Assembly (NCBI GenBank): GCA_014529385.2
Contig: CM043969.1
Span: 71,274,176-71,338,175 of the forward strand
Origin: Adiantum capillus-veneris
Taxonomy: Eukaryota; Streptophyta; Polypodiopsida; Polypodiales; Pteridaceae
Length of the DNA stretch: 64,000 nt
Direction of reading: 5' to 3'
Positions 55,248-64,000 of the stretch are shown here, in pieces. The position numbers and the translations under genes are program-made. Within the stretch, counting starts at the first letter, position 1, and each line of letters begins with the position of its first letter. The notes under the pieces are model-generated. The model did not search any database and was not told the origin of the DNA. It saw only the letters and a list, made by a program, of their open reading frames with translations.

Positions 55248-56897
55248 ATGTCTTCCACCGGGAATGTGAGCGGTGATGTTGGTGTCTCAAGCCTGGCTTC
55301 CTTGAGGAGACCTCCTACCTCGATGCCAGGTCCTGCTTCGCAGGGCACCACTTCGCAGGGAAAGCGAAAAGTAGGTGAAAAAAGTCCAGGACCCAAGTGG
55401 AATTTTTTCACAAATTTAAATAAGTATCAAGATTGGAAATGTAACTTTTGTGGCGAAGAGAAATCTGGAGGAGCACCAAGAATAAGGGATCATTTGCTAG
55501 GTGGCAATACCAGAATCCAAGGAGGAAAGTGCAAGGGCTTAGGTGCAGAAGAAGCAGCTATGCGCTTAAAAGCTTTAATTGGTAAGCTAATTTCCACGAG
55601 CAAAAGATCAAAACTCTCTACTTTCGACCATCACACCCCGATATCGATAAGATCAAACCAGTATGAGGGATCATTGGGTGTAACGCCCACCAATGGAAGC
55701 ACTCAAAGCAGGGAACCAACTTCTCATATCGATGGAATTACACCTCCAAACCATGGATCTCCTGACTTTCAGATAGGATCGTCAGAAAGTAGACAGGTTA
55801 GCTTACAGACGAGCTTCAAAACGCTTGCCTTAGAAGAAGCACAACTTGAACTAGCTAAAGCCGTCTATTTCACTGGGGGATCATTGGCCATTGTCACCCG
55901 TGATGCATGGAAGTCAGCTTGGAAACGCATTGGGGAGTATGGTGCTGGATTTACCCCTCCAACATATCACCATATGAGAAACCAATTTTTGGATAAATGT
56001 TACACAAGCACACAACAAGATATTCAAAGGGTAATATTAAATGCATCAGAACAATCTAGATACACCATAGTTAGTGATGGTTGGTCCAACGTTCAAAGGC
56101 GGCCATTGATCAACATCATGCTTGTATGTCCTCGTGGTGAATGTTTTATAGCTTGGTGGACTGTTCAAGAAAGCCTTGCAAATCCAGAGGAGCCCCCAGA
56201 GGAGCCAATTGTGAAGCCTTGGAAGACACCATTCACTCAAAAGAGGAGAGAAATTTTGAGAAAGTATGTGCATGGTCGATGGGTTGGAGCACATAGTCCA
56301 CTACACAGTGTAGCTTTCTTATTGGATCCAGAGTATTGGGAAATGGAAATAGACAAACTTGATGAGGAGGTGCTAGAAGACTTTTATGATGTGATAGGCA
56401 GGTTTTATGATGATCCTGATGAGCATGCATCAATTGTTACTGATCTTACGAAGTTTAAACTCAAAGAGGGTAAGTTTGGTACAGAATTTGTGCAGAAACT
56501 TGCCACGGAGCAACCAGCGTGGAAGTGGTGGATGATGAATGGTGGTCGTGCACCCACCCTTAAACGCCTAGCTGTTAGAATCCTAGCCCAATGTGCATCC
56601 AATTCAAGTTCTGAGAGAAACTAGAGTACATATAAATATGTACATTCCACCATCAGAAACCGCCTTCTGAATTCAAGAGCTGAAAAATTGGTGTATATGT
56701 ACTGCAACCATCGGCTATTGGCAAGAGTGCAAGCTGAGAACTACAAAGAGGAGATGCCCCGCTGGACTTATGATGTAACCAATGATGAGGTGGACAAAGA
56801 CAGTGAGCTGCAAGGGGAATCTCATGAAGTAGAAACTACATGTAATTTAGAAGAGATTGAAGAGAATTTGGAAATTGAACCAACTTTGACCCGTTGA
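55248..56897 (+). pseudogene. hAT transposase, internally deleted
   Basis: Start ATG lies 14 bases after an acceptor-like attgcag. Residues ~45-105 form a BED finger (WKCNFCGEEKSGGAPRIRDHL, then a later Cys in GGKCKG). Residues ~240-305 are DUF659 (YTIVSDGWSNVQRRPLINIML). Right after AWWTVQES the frame jumps to a C-terminal region (LHSVAFLLDPEYW, ~345). The central catalytic part normally in between, including the conserved HC motif region, is absent. The hATC dimerisation motif reads RILAQCASNSSSERN and is followed by TAG (56,622-56,624) where family members have Trp. The frame then continues with STYKYVHSTIRNRLLN and an acidic tail to 56,897. The protein could still bind DNA through the BED finger but should not be catalytically active. 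Confidence 0.9.
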
Positions 56898-57192
56898 GTG
56901 ACGGTGGTTTAATTAATGGATTATCGAATCCATTGAGTGACTTCTGGTTAAGTTCAGAAATTGTTTATCTTATAAGCTTTTTTTTATATTTAGTTTAAGG
57001 TTTAGACATTTGCTTAATAATAAACGAAGCCCTTAAAAACCTTTACAAGGCCACAAATCACTATTAAAGCTTCATAATATACAAATCGTTGCATTATCAC
57101 ATATCATAATTGAAGCTGAAGTGAAAACAATTCACAATTCACTAATAAATTCTCGCAAGACAACGAGTAAATGTTTTCAAATGCTACAAAAA
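56898..57192. other. short AT-rich gap between convergent genes
   Basis: 295 bp between the 3' ends of the transposase (+) and the RING gene (-). It would hold both terminators. 'aataataaacg' near 57,016 may be a poly(A) signal for the transposase. Confidence 0.4.
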
Positions 57193-58150
57193 CTATCCAA
57201 GTGATAGTGAAATATTTGTGAGAATATCTTCATTCTCCTGTTCACGCTGACCTTTAAGCTTATTATAGTCTTCAGACATTTTGAACATTGCATATAGCGG
57301 CCTTTTGGATATCTCATACTCACATATAGCACAATGAAAGTTATTCATCATGCTTTGCATCAAGCATGATATATGATACATATGTCCGCATGGCAAGCTG
57401 AAGTGACCACACCACTCATGAAAGAATGATCTACATATGGGGCAAGGACCATCGTGCTCACCAGAAGCTGGAGGGGCCAATAGATGTTGGGTGCTCAATC
57501 AATGTGGCAGCATTTTGTTTTTTTATAGTCGCTTCTAACTCTTTTACGTGGCGAGGTAGCACCTTCACCTCCCTTTGCAAGTCTCTATTTAGGGTTTCTT
57601 CTGCATGAGAGCCTTGTGTAGCTTGTGATGCTTGCCTGAGTTGAGTTTGAAGCTCCTCCTTAACTTGGTGCCCTTCCATTGATGCACCTTCTAGTGCAAA
57701 TGACATCTCTTGCCGTGTGACGGTGATTGCAGTACTGCGAATGTCCTCAACCGTCATGTGAGGTTTCCTTGAGCTAAAGTCCACTGCTTCACCCAAGACA
57801 TAATGCATGTATAACATCTTGGCAAACCACAATGGACAATCCATATGATGCATAGGATGACCCATAACATCGAGATATATGTTCTCTCCATTGTCTCATA
57901 TGTCTGCATTAATGCATTGTGATAGCTTGAGTCGGCCTTTCTTGATGTTGTCATCTGCAACACCTGGCCATATGGATTTGACCATTTCTCGGTCAATCCT
58001 AGTGTTCACCTCTTTCCAATGTGTACCCACTGGGTTGGCCCACTGGGAGCAACGAGCTGCAATTCAAGCGGTGTCGTTCACTCCACCGCCTTGACACATG
58101 GATCTGAGATGCTCAAAAGCGCGCTTAGCCCTTTGATTATAATTATCCAT
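57193..58150 (-). pseudogene. coiled-coil / RING-finger cargo gene
   Basis: From an ATG at 58,150 the minus strand reads a basic start (MDNYNQRAKRAFEHLRSMCQ), then WANPVGTHWKEVNTRID and WPGVADDNIKKGRLKLSQ. A hydrophobic segment and a coiled coil (QVKEELQTQLRQASQA, VKELEATIKKQN) follow. The end is a C3H2C3 RING: CPIC, then CGHMYHISC, then CAIC, with ten residues between the last two pairs. RING-H2 proteins usually act as E3 ubiquitin ligases. Two in-frame stops (near 58,065 and 57,900) and a frame change between coiled coil and RING (near 57,480) break it, unless some lie in introns. I do not recognise the N-terminal domain. Confidence 0.7.
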
Positions 58151-58192
58151 ATCCTGATTAAACACTATACTTCAGTTACGGCATACAAACTT

Positions 58193-58305
58193 AATGATAA
58201 TCAATTGCTATAAGAGTAACCACCATTTTACGACAATCAATTGATATTAGAATAACCACCATCTTATGACAATCAATTGATATAAGAGTAACCACCATTT
58301 TTTAA
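58193..58305. repeat. 38-bp tandem repeat, three copies
   Basis: Three units of 'gacaatcaattgatataagagtaaccaccatttta' in the gap between the RING gene and the kinase gene, probably in the RING promoter region or the kinase 3' flank. Confidence 0.85.
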
Positions 58306-58520
58306 ATCAATGAATGACAATTAGTGACTCCACGTGGCTTATTGCTTGAAACTTAAGAGAAAAAACAAAACTCATAGAAAATTTGTTGTCTATTGAGATA
58401 TAACAAAGTGTTTTTATTACTCATACATCATCCATGGCGCATAAAATCCAATTTTTAAAAGTGCTTTTATAAGTCAAAAGTCTCAGAAAACCCTGCTTCA
58501 TAAAGTACATCATATATCCA

Positions 58521-60351
58521 TCAAAAAAAGGCTACACTCATTTCAGAGGGAGGGCGTAAGCATCGTTCTGGCTGGGCTTCAAATCTTTCTAATTCTTCGT
58601 CCAAAAGTGCCAAGGTCTTTCTGTCTGTGGATTTCTTCCTCACCCAACCTTCCACAACAATCCTAGATATGGCTTGTACCTCCACTGAAACCTTATGTTT
58701 GAACCAATCTGTGCTGTAGTAGTCACAGAACTCTCCACAAAACTTACAAAATTGCCCTCTTTCTAATTCTTCGTCCAAAAGTGCCAAGGTCTTTCTGTCT
58801 GTGGATTTCTTCCTCACCCAACCTTCCACAACAATCCTAGATATGGCTTGTACCTCCACTGAAACCTTATGTTTGAACCAATCTGTGCTGTAGTAGTCAG
58901 AGAACTCTCCACAAAACTTACAAAATTGCCCTGTTTCTAATTCTTCGTCCAAAAGTGCCAAGGTCTTTCTGTCTGTGGATTTCTTCCTCACCCAACCTTC
59001 CACAACAATCCTAGATATGGCTTGTACCTCCACTGAAACCTTATGTTTGAACCAATCTGTGCTGTAGTAGTCAGAGAACTCTCCACAAAACTTACAAAAT
59101 TGCCATATCACCCATCCTATGGCGTACACATCTGTGGCCTTGGTCCATGGGCATAAATTCTTGCCATCTAGTAACTCAGGAGCTCGCCAAGGATGAAGCT
59201 TTTACCAGTTTTCATCGGTATTGTTGGTCTTTTGTGTCTCTAAGCCAACACGCAGAGCCAATCCCCAATCAATTATTCCAATACGGGGAGTGAGATCCTT
59301 GGTAAAGTCCAACATGATGTTCCATGGATGGAGATCATTGTGGATCACTCCCTCGTCATGTGCAAATCGCAATGCCTTCACCAAGGCATGGATCAACAAG
59401 GGAGCATGATTGCACAGGCTCTTGATACATGTTTTCTTGTCTTCAGAGGGATGCTCCCATTTAAAGTCTTCAGGGATCTTTCCTTTCCCCTCTTGATGCG
59501 CTACAAGTGTCGTGAAAGAGCCATGTGGAAGGGGCACTGTCTCCATAAGATCACCTAAAGTTCCCCCATTGAAGTAGGGGAATATCAGAAACCATGGCAA
59601 CGTTACAGAGTGGGCAATACTCCTCACAATCCCTCTATGGTTGAGATCTACCGCACTTTCTGTTGCAAAGCTTTTCCATTGATGCTTGGCCTGTCCTTTG
59701 AACTCCTTTGCATAATAAGTATTCATTGCAGGAAGGAAACTGATCCCTTTGATTTGAACTTGCCACCCTGTGCCATAAGCCCCTGACCCAAGTTTCTTGA
59801 TCTTCTTAATGGACTTATTTGGAATGCCCAGAGTCATACTACATTCAGAATTGTATATACTGCTCTCCAGGTGACTGGCAGAAGCAGTAGAACCTGATGT
59901 TCCCTCAATGGTAGCCTCCTCAATAAACGGTTCTCCAACTTGGCTGCTCCCCATAACTCTGGTGATAGCCATTCGCATTTTCTTGCTTAGGCCAAATTGT
60001 GTGTCTATGTGGGATGCTCGCCTTGACCTCTCCTTTTCAGCTCTCCATCTCGTGTTCCAATGCTCTAGCTTACCCTTGTCTACTTCTTGAGGGCATTCCT
60101 CTTTCAAATCAGAGGCCACCTTGGGCAAATTGCCCACCCAACTGCTTAGTAATGAGATTATTGATTCGGTTGTTTTGTCTGGATATAACAACAACATTTT
60201 GCGGGCAATCTCACTGTATAATGATTGCAATCTAGACTCATCTGCAACAATCTGTCGCTATATCGTCGGGATCTAGTGCACTGACGATTGTAATCAACAA
60301 TTGTCTAATTTTCTTTTTGAACTCTATCATTGAAGTAGCAGAAGGATCCAT
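58521..60351 (-). pseudogene. protein-kinase cargo gene with triplicated C-lobe segment
   Basis: From MDPSATSM at 60,351, an N-terminal extension of about 200 residues leads to a kinase domain. It has a Gly loop (IKKLGSGAYGTGWQVQI), Lys (YYAKEFKG), helix-C Glu (FATESAVD), catalytic loop (HNDLHPWNIML), DWG for DFG (IIDWGLA), APE (PWRAPELL) and subdomain IX (ATDVYAIGWVIW). All catalytic residues are there, so the fold should be that of an active Ser/Thr-type kinase, although HND replaces HRD. Three breaks are seen: a frame shift near 60,255, a TAA at 59,202-59,204 between DWG and APE, and a 58-residue block present three times (58,585-59,106). It is otherwise open, so it decayed recently. Plant kinase families with HNDLHPWN were not identified. 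Confidence 0.85.
58585..59106 (-). repeat. 174-bp in-frame tandem triplication in the kinase C-lobe
   Basis: Units start at about 58,591, 58,765 and 58,939, exactly 174 bp apart and almost identical. 174 is 58 codons, so each unit adds the same block (FCKFCGEFSDYYSTDWFKHK...LLDEELE) without breaking the frame. Single-base differences, for example gcccTctttc against gccctGtttc, distinguish the copies. Confidence 0.95.
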
Positions 60352-60483
60352 TTTGCCTGCAATGGTATTATTGCAAACAACACATTGTGAAATATAACTA
60401 TGTGCCACTACATTTGGATCTTTTCTACGTGAAAGAAAAAGTGCAGTATAGACCATAGATCTCGTACTCTTTTGCAGTGACAC

Positions 60484-61615
60484 ACCTAATCGCAATTGCA
60501 ACCATGTGCCAATGCCTCACCGTACAACAACTTACAAACAGATGCTCCTGTCATTCTAGCAGCAACACACCTAGTCGCAATTGCAACCATGTGCTAAAGC
60601 ATGAATGACCGGGAGCAACATAAAACATAGTCACCCTACGCTTTTGCAATAACACACCTAGCCGCAATTGCAACCATGTGCCAGTGCATCCACGCACAGT
60701 GACTTCTTTCAAACATATGCTCCTATCACAACACACCTAGTCGCAATTGCAACCATGTGCCAAAGCATGAATGACTGGGAGCAACATAAAACATAGTCAC
60801 CCTACGCTTTTGCAATGACACATCTAGCTGCAATTGCAACCATGTGCCAGTGCATCCCCGCACGGTGACTTCTTTCAAACAGATGCTCCTGTCATTCTAG
60901 CAGCAACACACCTAGTTGCAATTGCAACCATGTGCTGAAGCATGAATGACTGGGAACAACATAAAACATAGTCATCCTACGCTTTTGCAATGACACACCT
61001 AGTCGCAATTGCAACCATGTGCCAGTGCATCCACGCACGATGTCTTCTTTCAAGATTCAAGCATATGAAGCATTATGAAATTAGTTGAGCACACATTCAT
61101 GCATTAGATGCTACCGTCAATCTAGCAGCAACACACCTAGTCGCAATTGTAACCATGTGCCGAAGCATGAATGATGGGAAGCAACATAAAACATAGTCAT
61201 CTTGCGTTTTTGCAATGACACACCTAGCCGCAATTGCAACCATGTGCCAGTGCATCCACGCACGGTGACTTCTTTCAAACAGATGCTCCTGTCATTCTAG
61301 CAGAAACACACCTAGTCGCATTTGCAACCATGTGTCGAAGCATGAATGACTGGGAGCAACATAAAACATAATCACCCTACGCTTTTGCAATGACACACCT
61401 AGCCGCAATTGCAACCATGTGCCAGTGCATCCACGCACGGTGACTTCTTTCAAACACATGCTCCTGTCATTCTAGCAGCAACACACCTAGTCGCAATTGC
61501 AACCATGTGCCGAAGCATGAATGACTGGGAGCAATATAAAACACAATCATCGTACGCTTTTGCAATGACACACCTAGCCGCAATTGCAACCATATGCCAG
61601 TGCATCCACGTACGA
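60484..61615. repeat. 13-copy satellite, alternating 87/88-bp dimer units
   Basis: The core 'cacctag(t/c)cgcaattgcaaccatgtgcc' recurs at 60,492, 60,577, 60,664, 60,743, 60,830, 60,918, 61,005, 61,143, 61,230, 61,318, 61,405, 61,493 and 61,580. Most steps are 85-88 bp, one is 79 and one is 138. Two alternating linkers ('cgcacggtgacttctttcaaacagatgctcctgtc' and 'gaagcatgaatgactgggagcaacataaaac') make a 175-bp higher-order unit. It lies between the kinase start and its TATA box, near the right end of the hAT. Confidence 0.93.
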
Positions 61616-61799
61616 TGATTTGATAAAAGAAATTTTATACCTTTAAGTTTTAACGCAAAAAACTCAAAAAAACATCAATAAAATAAGGAAGGGATTAAAA
61701 AATTACTGCTACAGTGCTTTGAGAATGTGGAAACCTGCCAGAAAGTTGGGTGAAGAAGACTTTTCAATGTACCTCTTTTGTGAAAAAGACAAGCACCGG

Positions 61800-61870
61800 C
61801 GTCGCCTTTATATAGCCACGGCGGGCCCGGTGGAGAAATAGCTTTACCCAGCGGGCCTCGAGCCGGTCTC
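61800..61870 (-). promoter_or_regulatory. right subterminal GC-rich zone and TATA box of the hAT
   Basis: On the minus strand a GC-rich stretch (gcccgctgggt, ccgggcccgccgtgg) is followed by gctatataaagg (TATA at about 61,806-61,815). The layout mirrors the left end (GC-rich zone, 'ggcggctctatataac'). This would drive a leftward transcript through the satellite to the kinase. Confidence 0.6.
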
Positions 61871-61995
61871 CAGGTCTCCTTGGAGGTAAAAAAAGATGAA
61901 TGTCAATTAATATAATATTTGTTATTTTGTATTTCTATTGTTATTAACCTGAAATTATAGTGTGATCACGTCATTTTGAAATCCCTGATGCATAG

Positions 61996-62181
61996 CCCAT
62001 AGTCTAAGCATTGGCAGGCTGTCAAGAGGATTTTTTGCTACTTGAGTGGCACTTTACATCTTGGCTTGTTTTATCCCAAAGGGGGATGATTGCTGCCAGA
62101 CTTACATGCTTTTTTGGACTCAAATTGGGATGGTTGTTTTGACATGCAGTGTCCACAAGTGGTTTTTGTTTTGATGCCCAG
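61996..62181 (+). mobile_element. Copia-C RNase H remnant right of the hAT
   Basis: It resumes the Copia-C RNase H region right after the second ATGCATAG and matches Copia-B there (SKHWQAVKRIF-like and LHLGLFYPKGG-like segments). Fossil. Confidence 0.85.
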
Positions 62182-63395
62182 TAACTATTGCCTCCCAAGT
62201 CGCCTCTATGGCCACTCCTGCTTACATACAGGGAGTTTGAGAGGAAGAGAGACCCCGTGTAGAGGGTATCATATGCATTATAATGTAGTTAAGTGCGTAG
62301 ACAAAGCCAGCTGGTGTGAGGTTTAAGGTAACAAAAGCAACTACCTCAAAATATCCCCCAAGGGGTGGGTTCCCATGTGGTGCTTGGGAGAAGAAAGGTT
62401 ACCCCCCATTTTTTTAGAAAAACCATGCCAACTAATTCCTTTTTTTAAAAAAAATATTTCTAGAAGGGATCTCTGTATGAAAAAAAAAACCTGTTTTTTT
62501 GTTCTATATATATAATCAAACAAATGTATAGGTAAATGTGTCATGTGTGGGTGTGGGTGTGGGTGTGTGTTTGTCTTTGTGGTGGGACCACATTTTGAAC
62601 AAGGCCAAAGCTTTTTTTGAAAAATAAAAGTGGACTCCAGACTAGAGGCTCTTGGTTTCTTTGCTATCAACATGCTCCACCAAACCACGCGCCATCACAC
62701 AATCTTCTACCCCACCAGATAATCAAAGGCTAAGCCCCCGATCGCGCCACATCCCTGCCTCCATTACCACAAGCTTTAGCAAATGTGTGCAGGCAGTGGC
62801 ACATCACCCACTTTGTCATGCTCTTGCTGAATGAGCTCGCATCCGCCACCTTGGTTGCCAACGACAAATTTGCCTCTCCGCCTATATTGCAATATCTGGC
62901 ACCACTGATGTGGAGGGCGTTCAACTTGGTTTTTGCGACTTGTCAAGCTCACACTTCATCAACACCCTGAGGTAGTGTGTCATAGCATCTCGTCACCCTG
63001 AGGCAGCCCGCCTTCATCAACAACAGGGCGCCTTAAGCTCACCACGTGGGCTCGACGACCTCGTGAGTCACTGTCAACAAGCTCTCTACTACATCGTAAT
63101 CATCTGCAATATGTAGCCCTCAACAGTGAAGCCTTAGTCATCATTGACTTTTGCATCAACACTTATTGGCATTCTGAGTGTATGCCATTCACCCAGTGCC
63201 CCTTACTTTATCACGCTGACATAGCTTTTGCGTGTGCTTGCATCTCTAGCTTCCTCTTTTAAATTCCATCGTAACCTATAGTTGGCTAGAAGCTCTCATG
63301 TCCAGCTCTGTAAGTCTGCGCCCCCCTCAGCCAACACGATGCCTGTCAGCATTTTCACATCAAAATTCAACCATATATTTTATTTGGCTTAAAAA
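62182..63395. other. unassigned sequence
   Basis: No gene recognised. 62,340-62,640 is rich in A, T and GT runs. 62,640-63,340 is GC-richer with short frames (for example 62,652-62,834) that match nothing I know. Confidence 0.35.
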
Positions 63396-63445
63396 TATAC
63401 ACACACATACATATACATATACATATACATATATATATATATAAA
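63396..63445. repeat. (CA)n/(TA)n/(CATA)n microsatellite
   Basis: A compound simple repeat, acacacacatac then catata repeats then (ta)n. Confidence 0.95.
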
Positions 63446-63815
63446 TAAGAAGCTACTTCCACAGCTAGGAGCTCTCACATCTCGACTACATGCGGGCAAC
63501 CACCACCATCAACGGCCTGTTGTAATGGTTCACGTGCCACAAACTCAAAGTCTATTTTGCAGCGCTCTCAGCACTTTAGGGTCAAGCATAGTATCATGCA
63601 ATCATGACGAGATCAAGACGACGGAATAGCAATTAGAGGACATGAATCTCCAACATATTCAAAGAAATATTAAAAGTCCTTTTGCATAGCATCAATAATT
63701 TGAGGGCAATTTTCCCCGTGGTTTTTCCTTCCATTGTACATATTTGTGCATTGTGTCTTCCTTTGCATTCTGCATAGGATAATAATAGCAACAACAACAA
63801 CATCAAAATGTAGCA

Positions 63816-64000
63816 AGGACAACGACAACATTACAACAAGTTCTGCAGTAAGTGGGGGAGAAAATCCTCCAACAAACGACAAAGAAAATGTGACATGAGC
63901 ATTCTCTCAATTATACTTTACCCTCTTTCTATGCCAGGGATGACAATGACAACATTACAACAAGTTCTGCAATAAGTGGGGGAGAAAATCCTCAAACAAA
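63816..64000. repeat. 124-bp tandem duplication running off the window
   Basis: 'caacattacaacaagttctgca' and 'aagtgggggagaaaatcct' occur at about 63,826 and again 124 bp later. The second unit reaches the window end, so more copies may follow. Confidence 0.85.

Larger units (their letters stand above)
53970..61987. mobile_element. 8,018-bp hAT transposon carrying kinase and RING genes
   Basis: Target duplication ATGCATAG is perfect (53,962-53,969 and 61,988-61,995). Terminal inverted repeats start CAGGGATTTTAA and CAGGGATTTCAA and stay similar for about 26 bases with small gaps. 8-bp duplications and CAGGG ends are hAT hallmarks. Contents in order: GC-rich subterminal zone with TATA box, 151-bp repeats, transposase (+), RING gene (-), kinase gene (-), 13-copy satellite, and a second GC-rich zone with an inward TATA box. 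It sits in Copia-C. The transposase is internally deleted, so this copy is probably mobilised in trans, if at all. Confidence 0.92.
38784..62181 (+). mobile_element. Copia-C: third copy of the Copia-A/B family, split by two insertions
   Basis: Plus-strand pieces in family order lie at 38,784-39,364 (5' LTR, primer site, leader, gag start), 50,296-53,969 (gag to RNase H start) and 61,996-62,181 (RNase H). Their joins fall at matching places in Copia-B. The first gap is filled by a Gypsy complex, the second by the 8-kb hAT with its own 8-bp target duplication. No 3' LTR was found. Broken, many breaks. Confidence 0.88.

Noticed and set aside
58521-60351. Kinase as an ordinary host gene
   Set aside because: It lies wholly between the hAT ends and their 8-bp duplication inside a Copia element and has a frame shift and a stop, so it is cargo rather than a resident gene.
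57193-60351. Kinase and RING as one fused kinase-E3 gene
   Set aside because: The kinase frame ends at a stop at 58,521-58,523, and the RING gene has its own ATG at 58,150 with a repeat-filled gap between them.
60484-61615. Regular repeats with near-constant spacing that resemble a CRISPR array
   Set aside because: The 'spacers' themselves alternate between two recurring sequences, so this is a tandem satellite, and the context is a plant nuclear transposon.
1-64000. tRNA, rRNA or organelle-derived segments, LINEs and SINEs
   Set aside because: I looked for tRNA-like A and B boxes, rRNA-like blocks, LINE reverse transcriptase and A-tailed SINEs and saw none that I could support.

Overview
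The window looks like a gene-poor, repeat-dense stretch of a land-plant nuclear genome. The evidence is Ty1/copia elements with 219-228 bp LTRs primed by initiator tRNA-Met (TGGTATCAGAGC), Ty3/gypsy elements including one with a chromodomain, and hAT transposases of the plant BED / DUF659 / hATC type. I see no ordinary single-copy host gene. The density of nesting suggests a large genome, but I cannot name the species.

Layout. 1-6 kb: decayed LTR debris with a 96-bp tandem repeat and a 19-base G run. 6.1-9.5 kb: a decayed protein-kinase-like gene (+) converging on a decayed hAT transposase (-). 10.15-29.67 kb: a three-deep nest. Old Copia-A (minus, target duplication CGATC) holds a Gypsy element (minus, about 13.67-27.97 kb), which holds a young Copia-Y (plus, 18,425-23,979, identical LTRs, target duplication GTAAG, one 1324-residue polyprotein frame). 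30.05-35.48 kb: Copia-B, a sister of Copia-A, carrying a 248-bp hAT-type MITE with an 8-bp target duplication. 35.8-38.8 kb: Gypsy gag plus LTR/leader remains with a recurring palindrome. 38.78-62.18 kb: Copia-C (plus), a third sister, split by a Gypsy complex (39.37-50.30 kb) and by an 8,018-bp hAT transposon (53,970-61,987). 62.2-64 kb: unassigned sequence with simple repeats.

The most interesting object is the 8-kb hAT. It has a perfect 8-bp target duplication (ATGCATAG), matching CAGGGATTT ends, and GC-rich subterminal zones that each carry an inward-facing TATA box. It contains a transposase on the plus strand. On the minus strand it carries a protein-kinase gene and a separate coiled-coil/RING-finger gene. 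A 13-copy satellite lies upstream of the kinase. The transposase lacks the central part of its family and has a TAG where the hATC motif normally has Trp, so this copy is probably non-autonomous. The 6-9.5 kb locus repeats the same convergent kinase/hAT pairing in an older state, which suggests that kinase cargo is a recurrent property of a hAT lineage.

The insertion order follows from the nesting and target duplications: Copia-A, then Gypsy, then Copia-Y; and Copia-C, then both the Gypsy complex and the kinase-bearing hAT. Alignments here were made by eye, so identities and edges marked 'about' are approximate.
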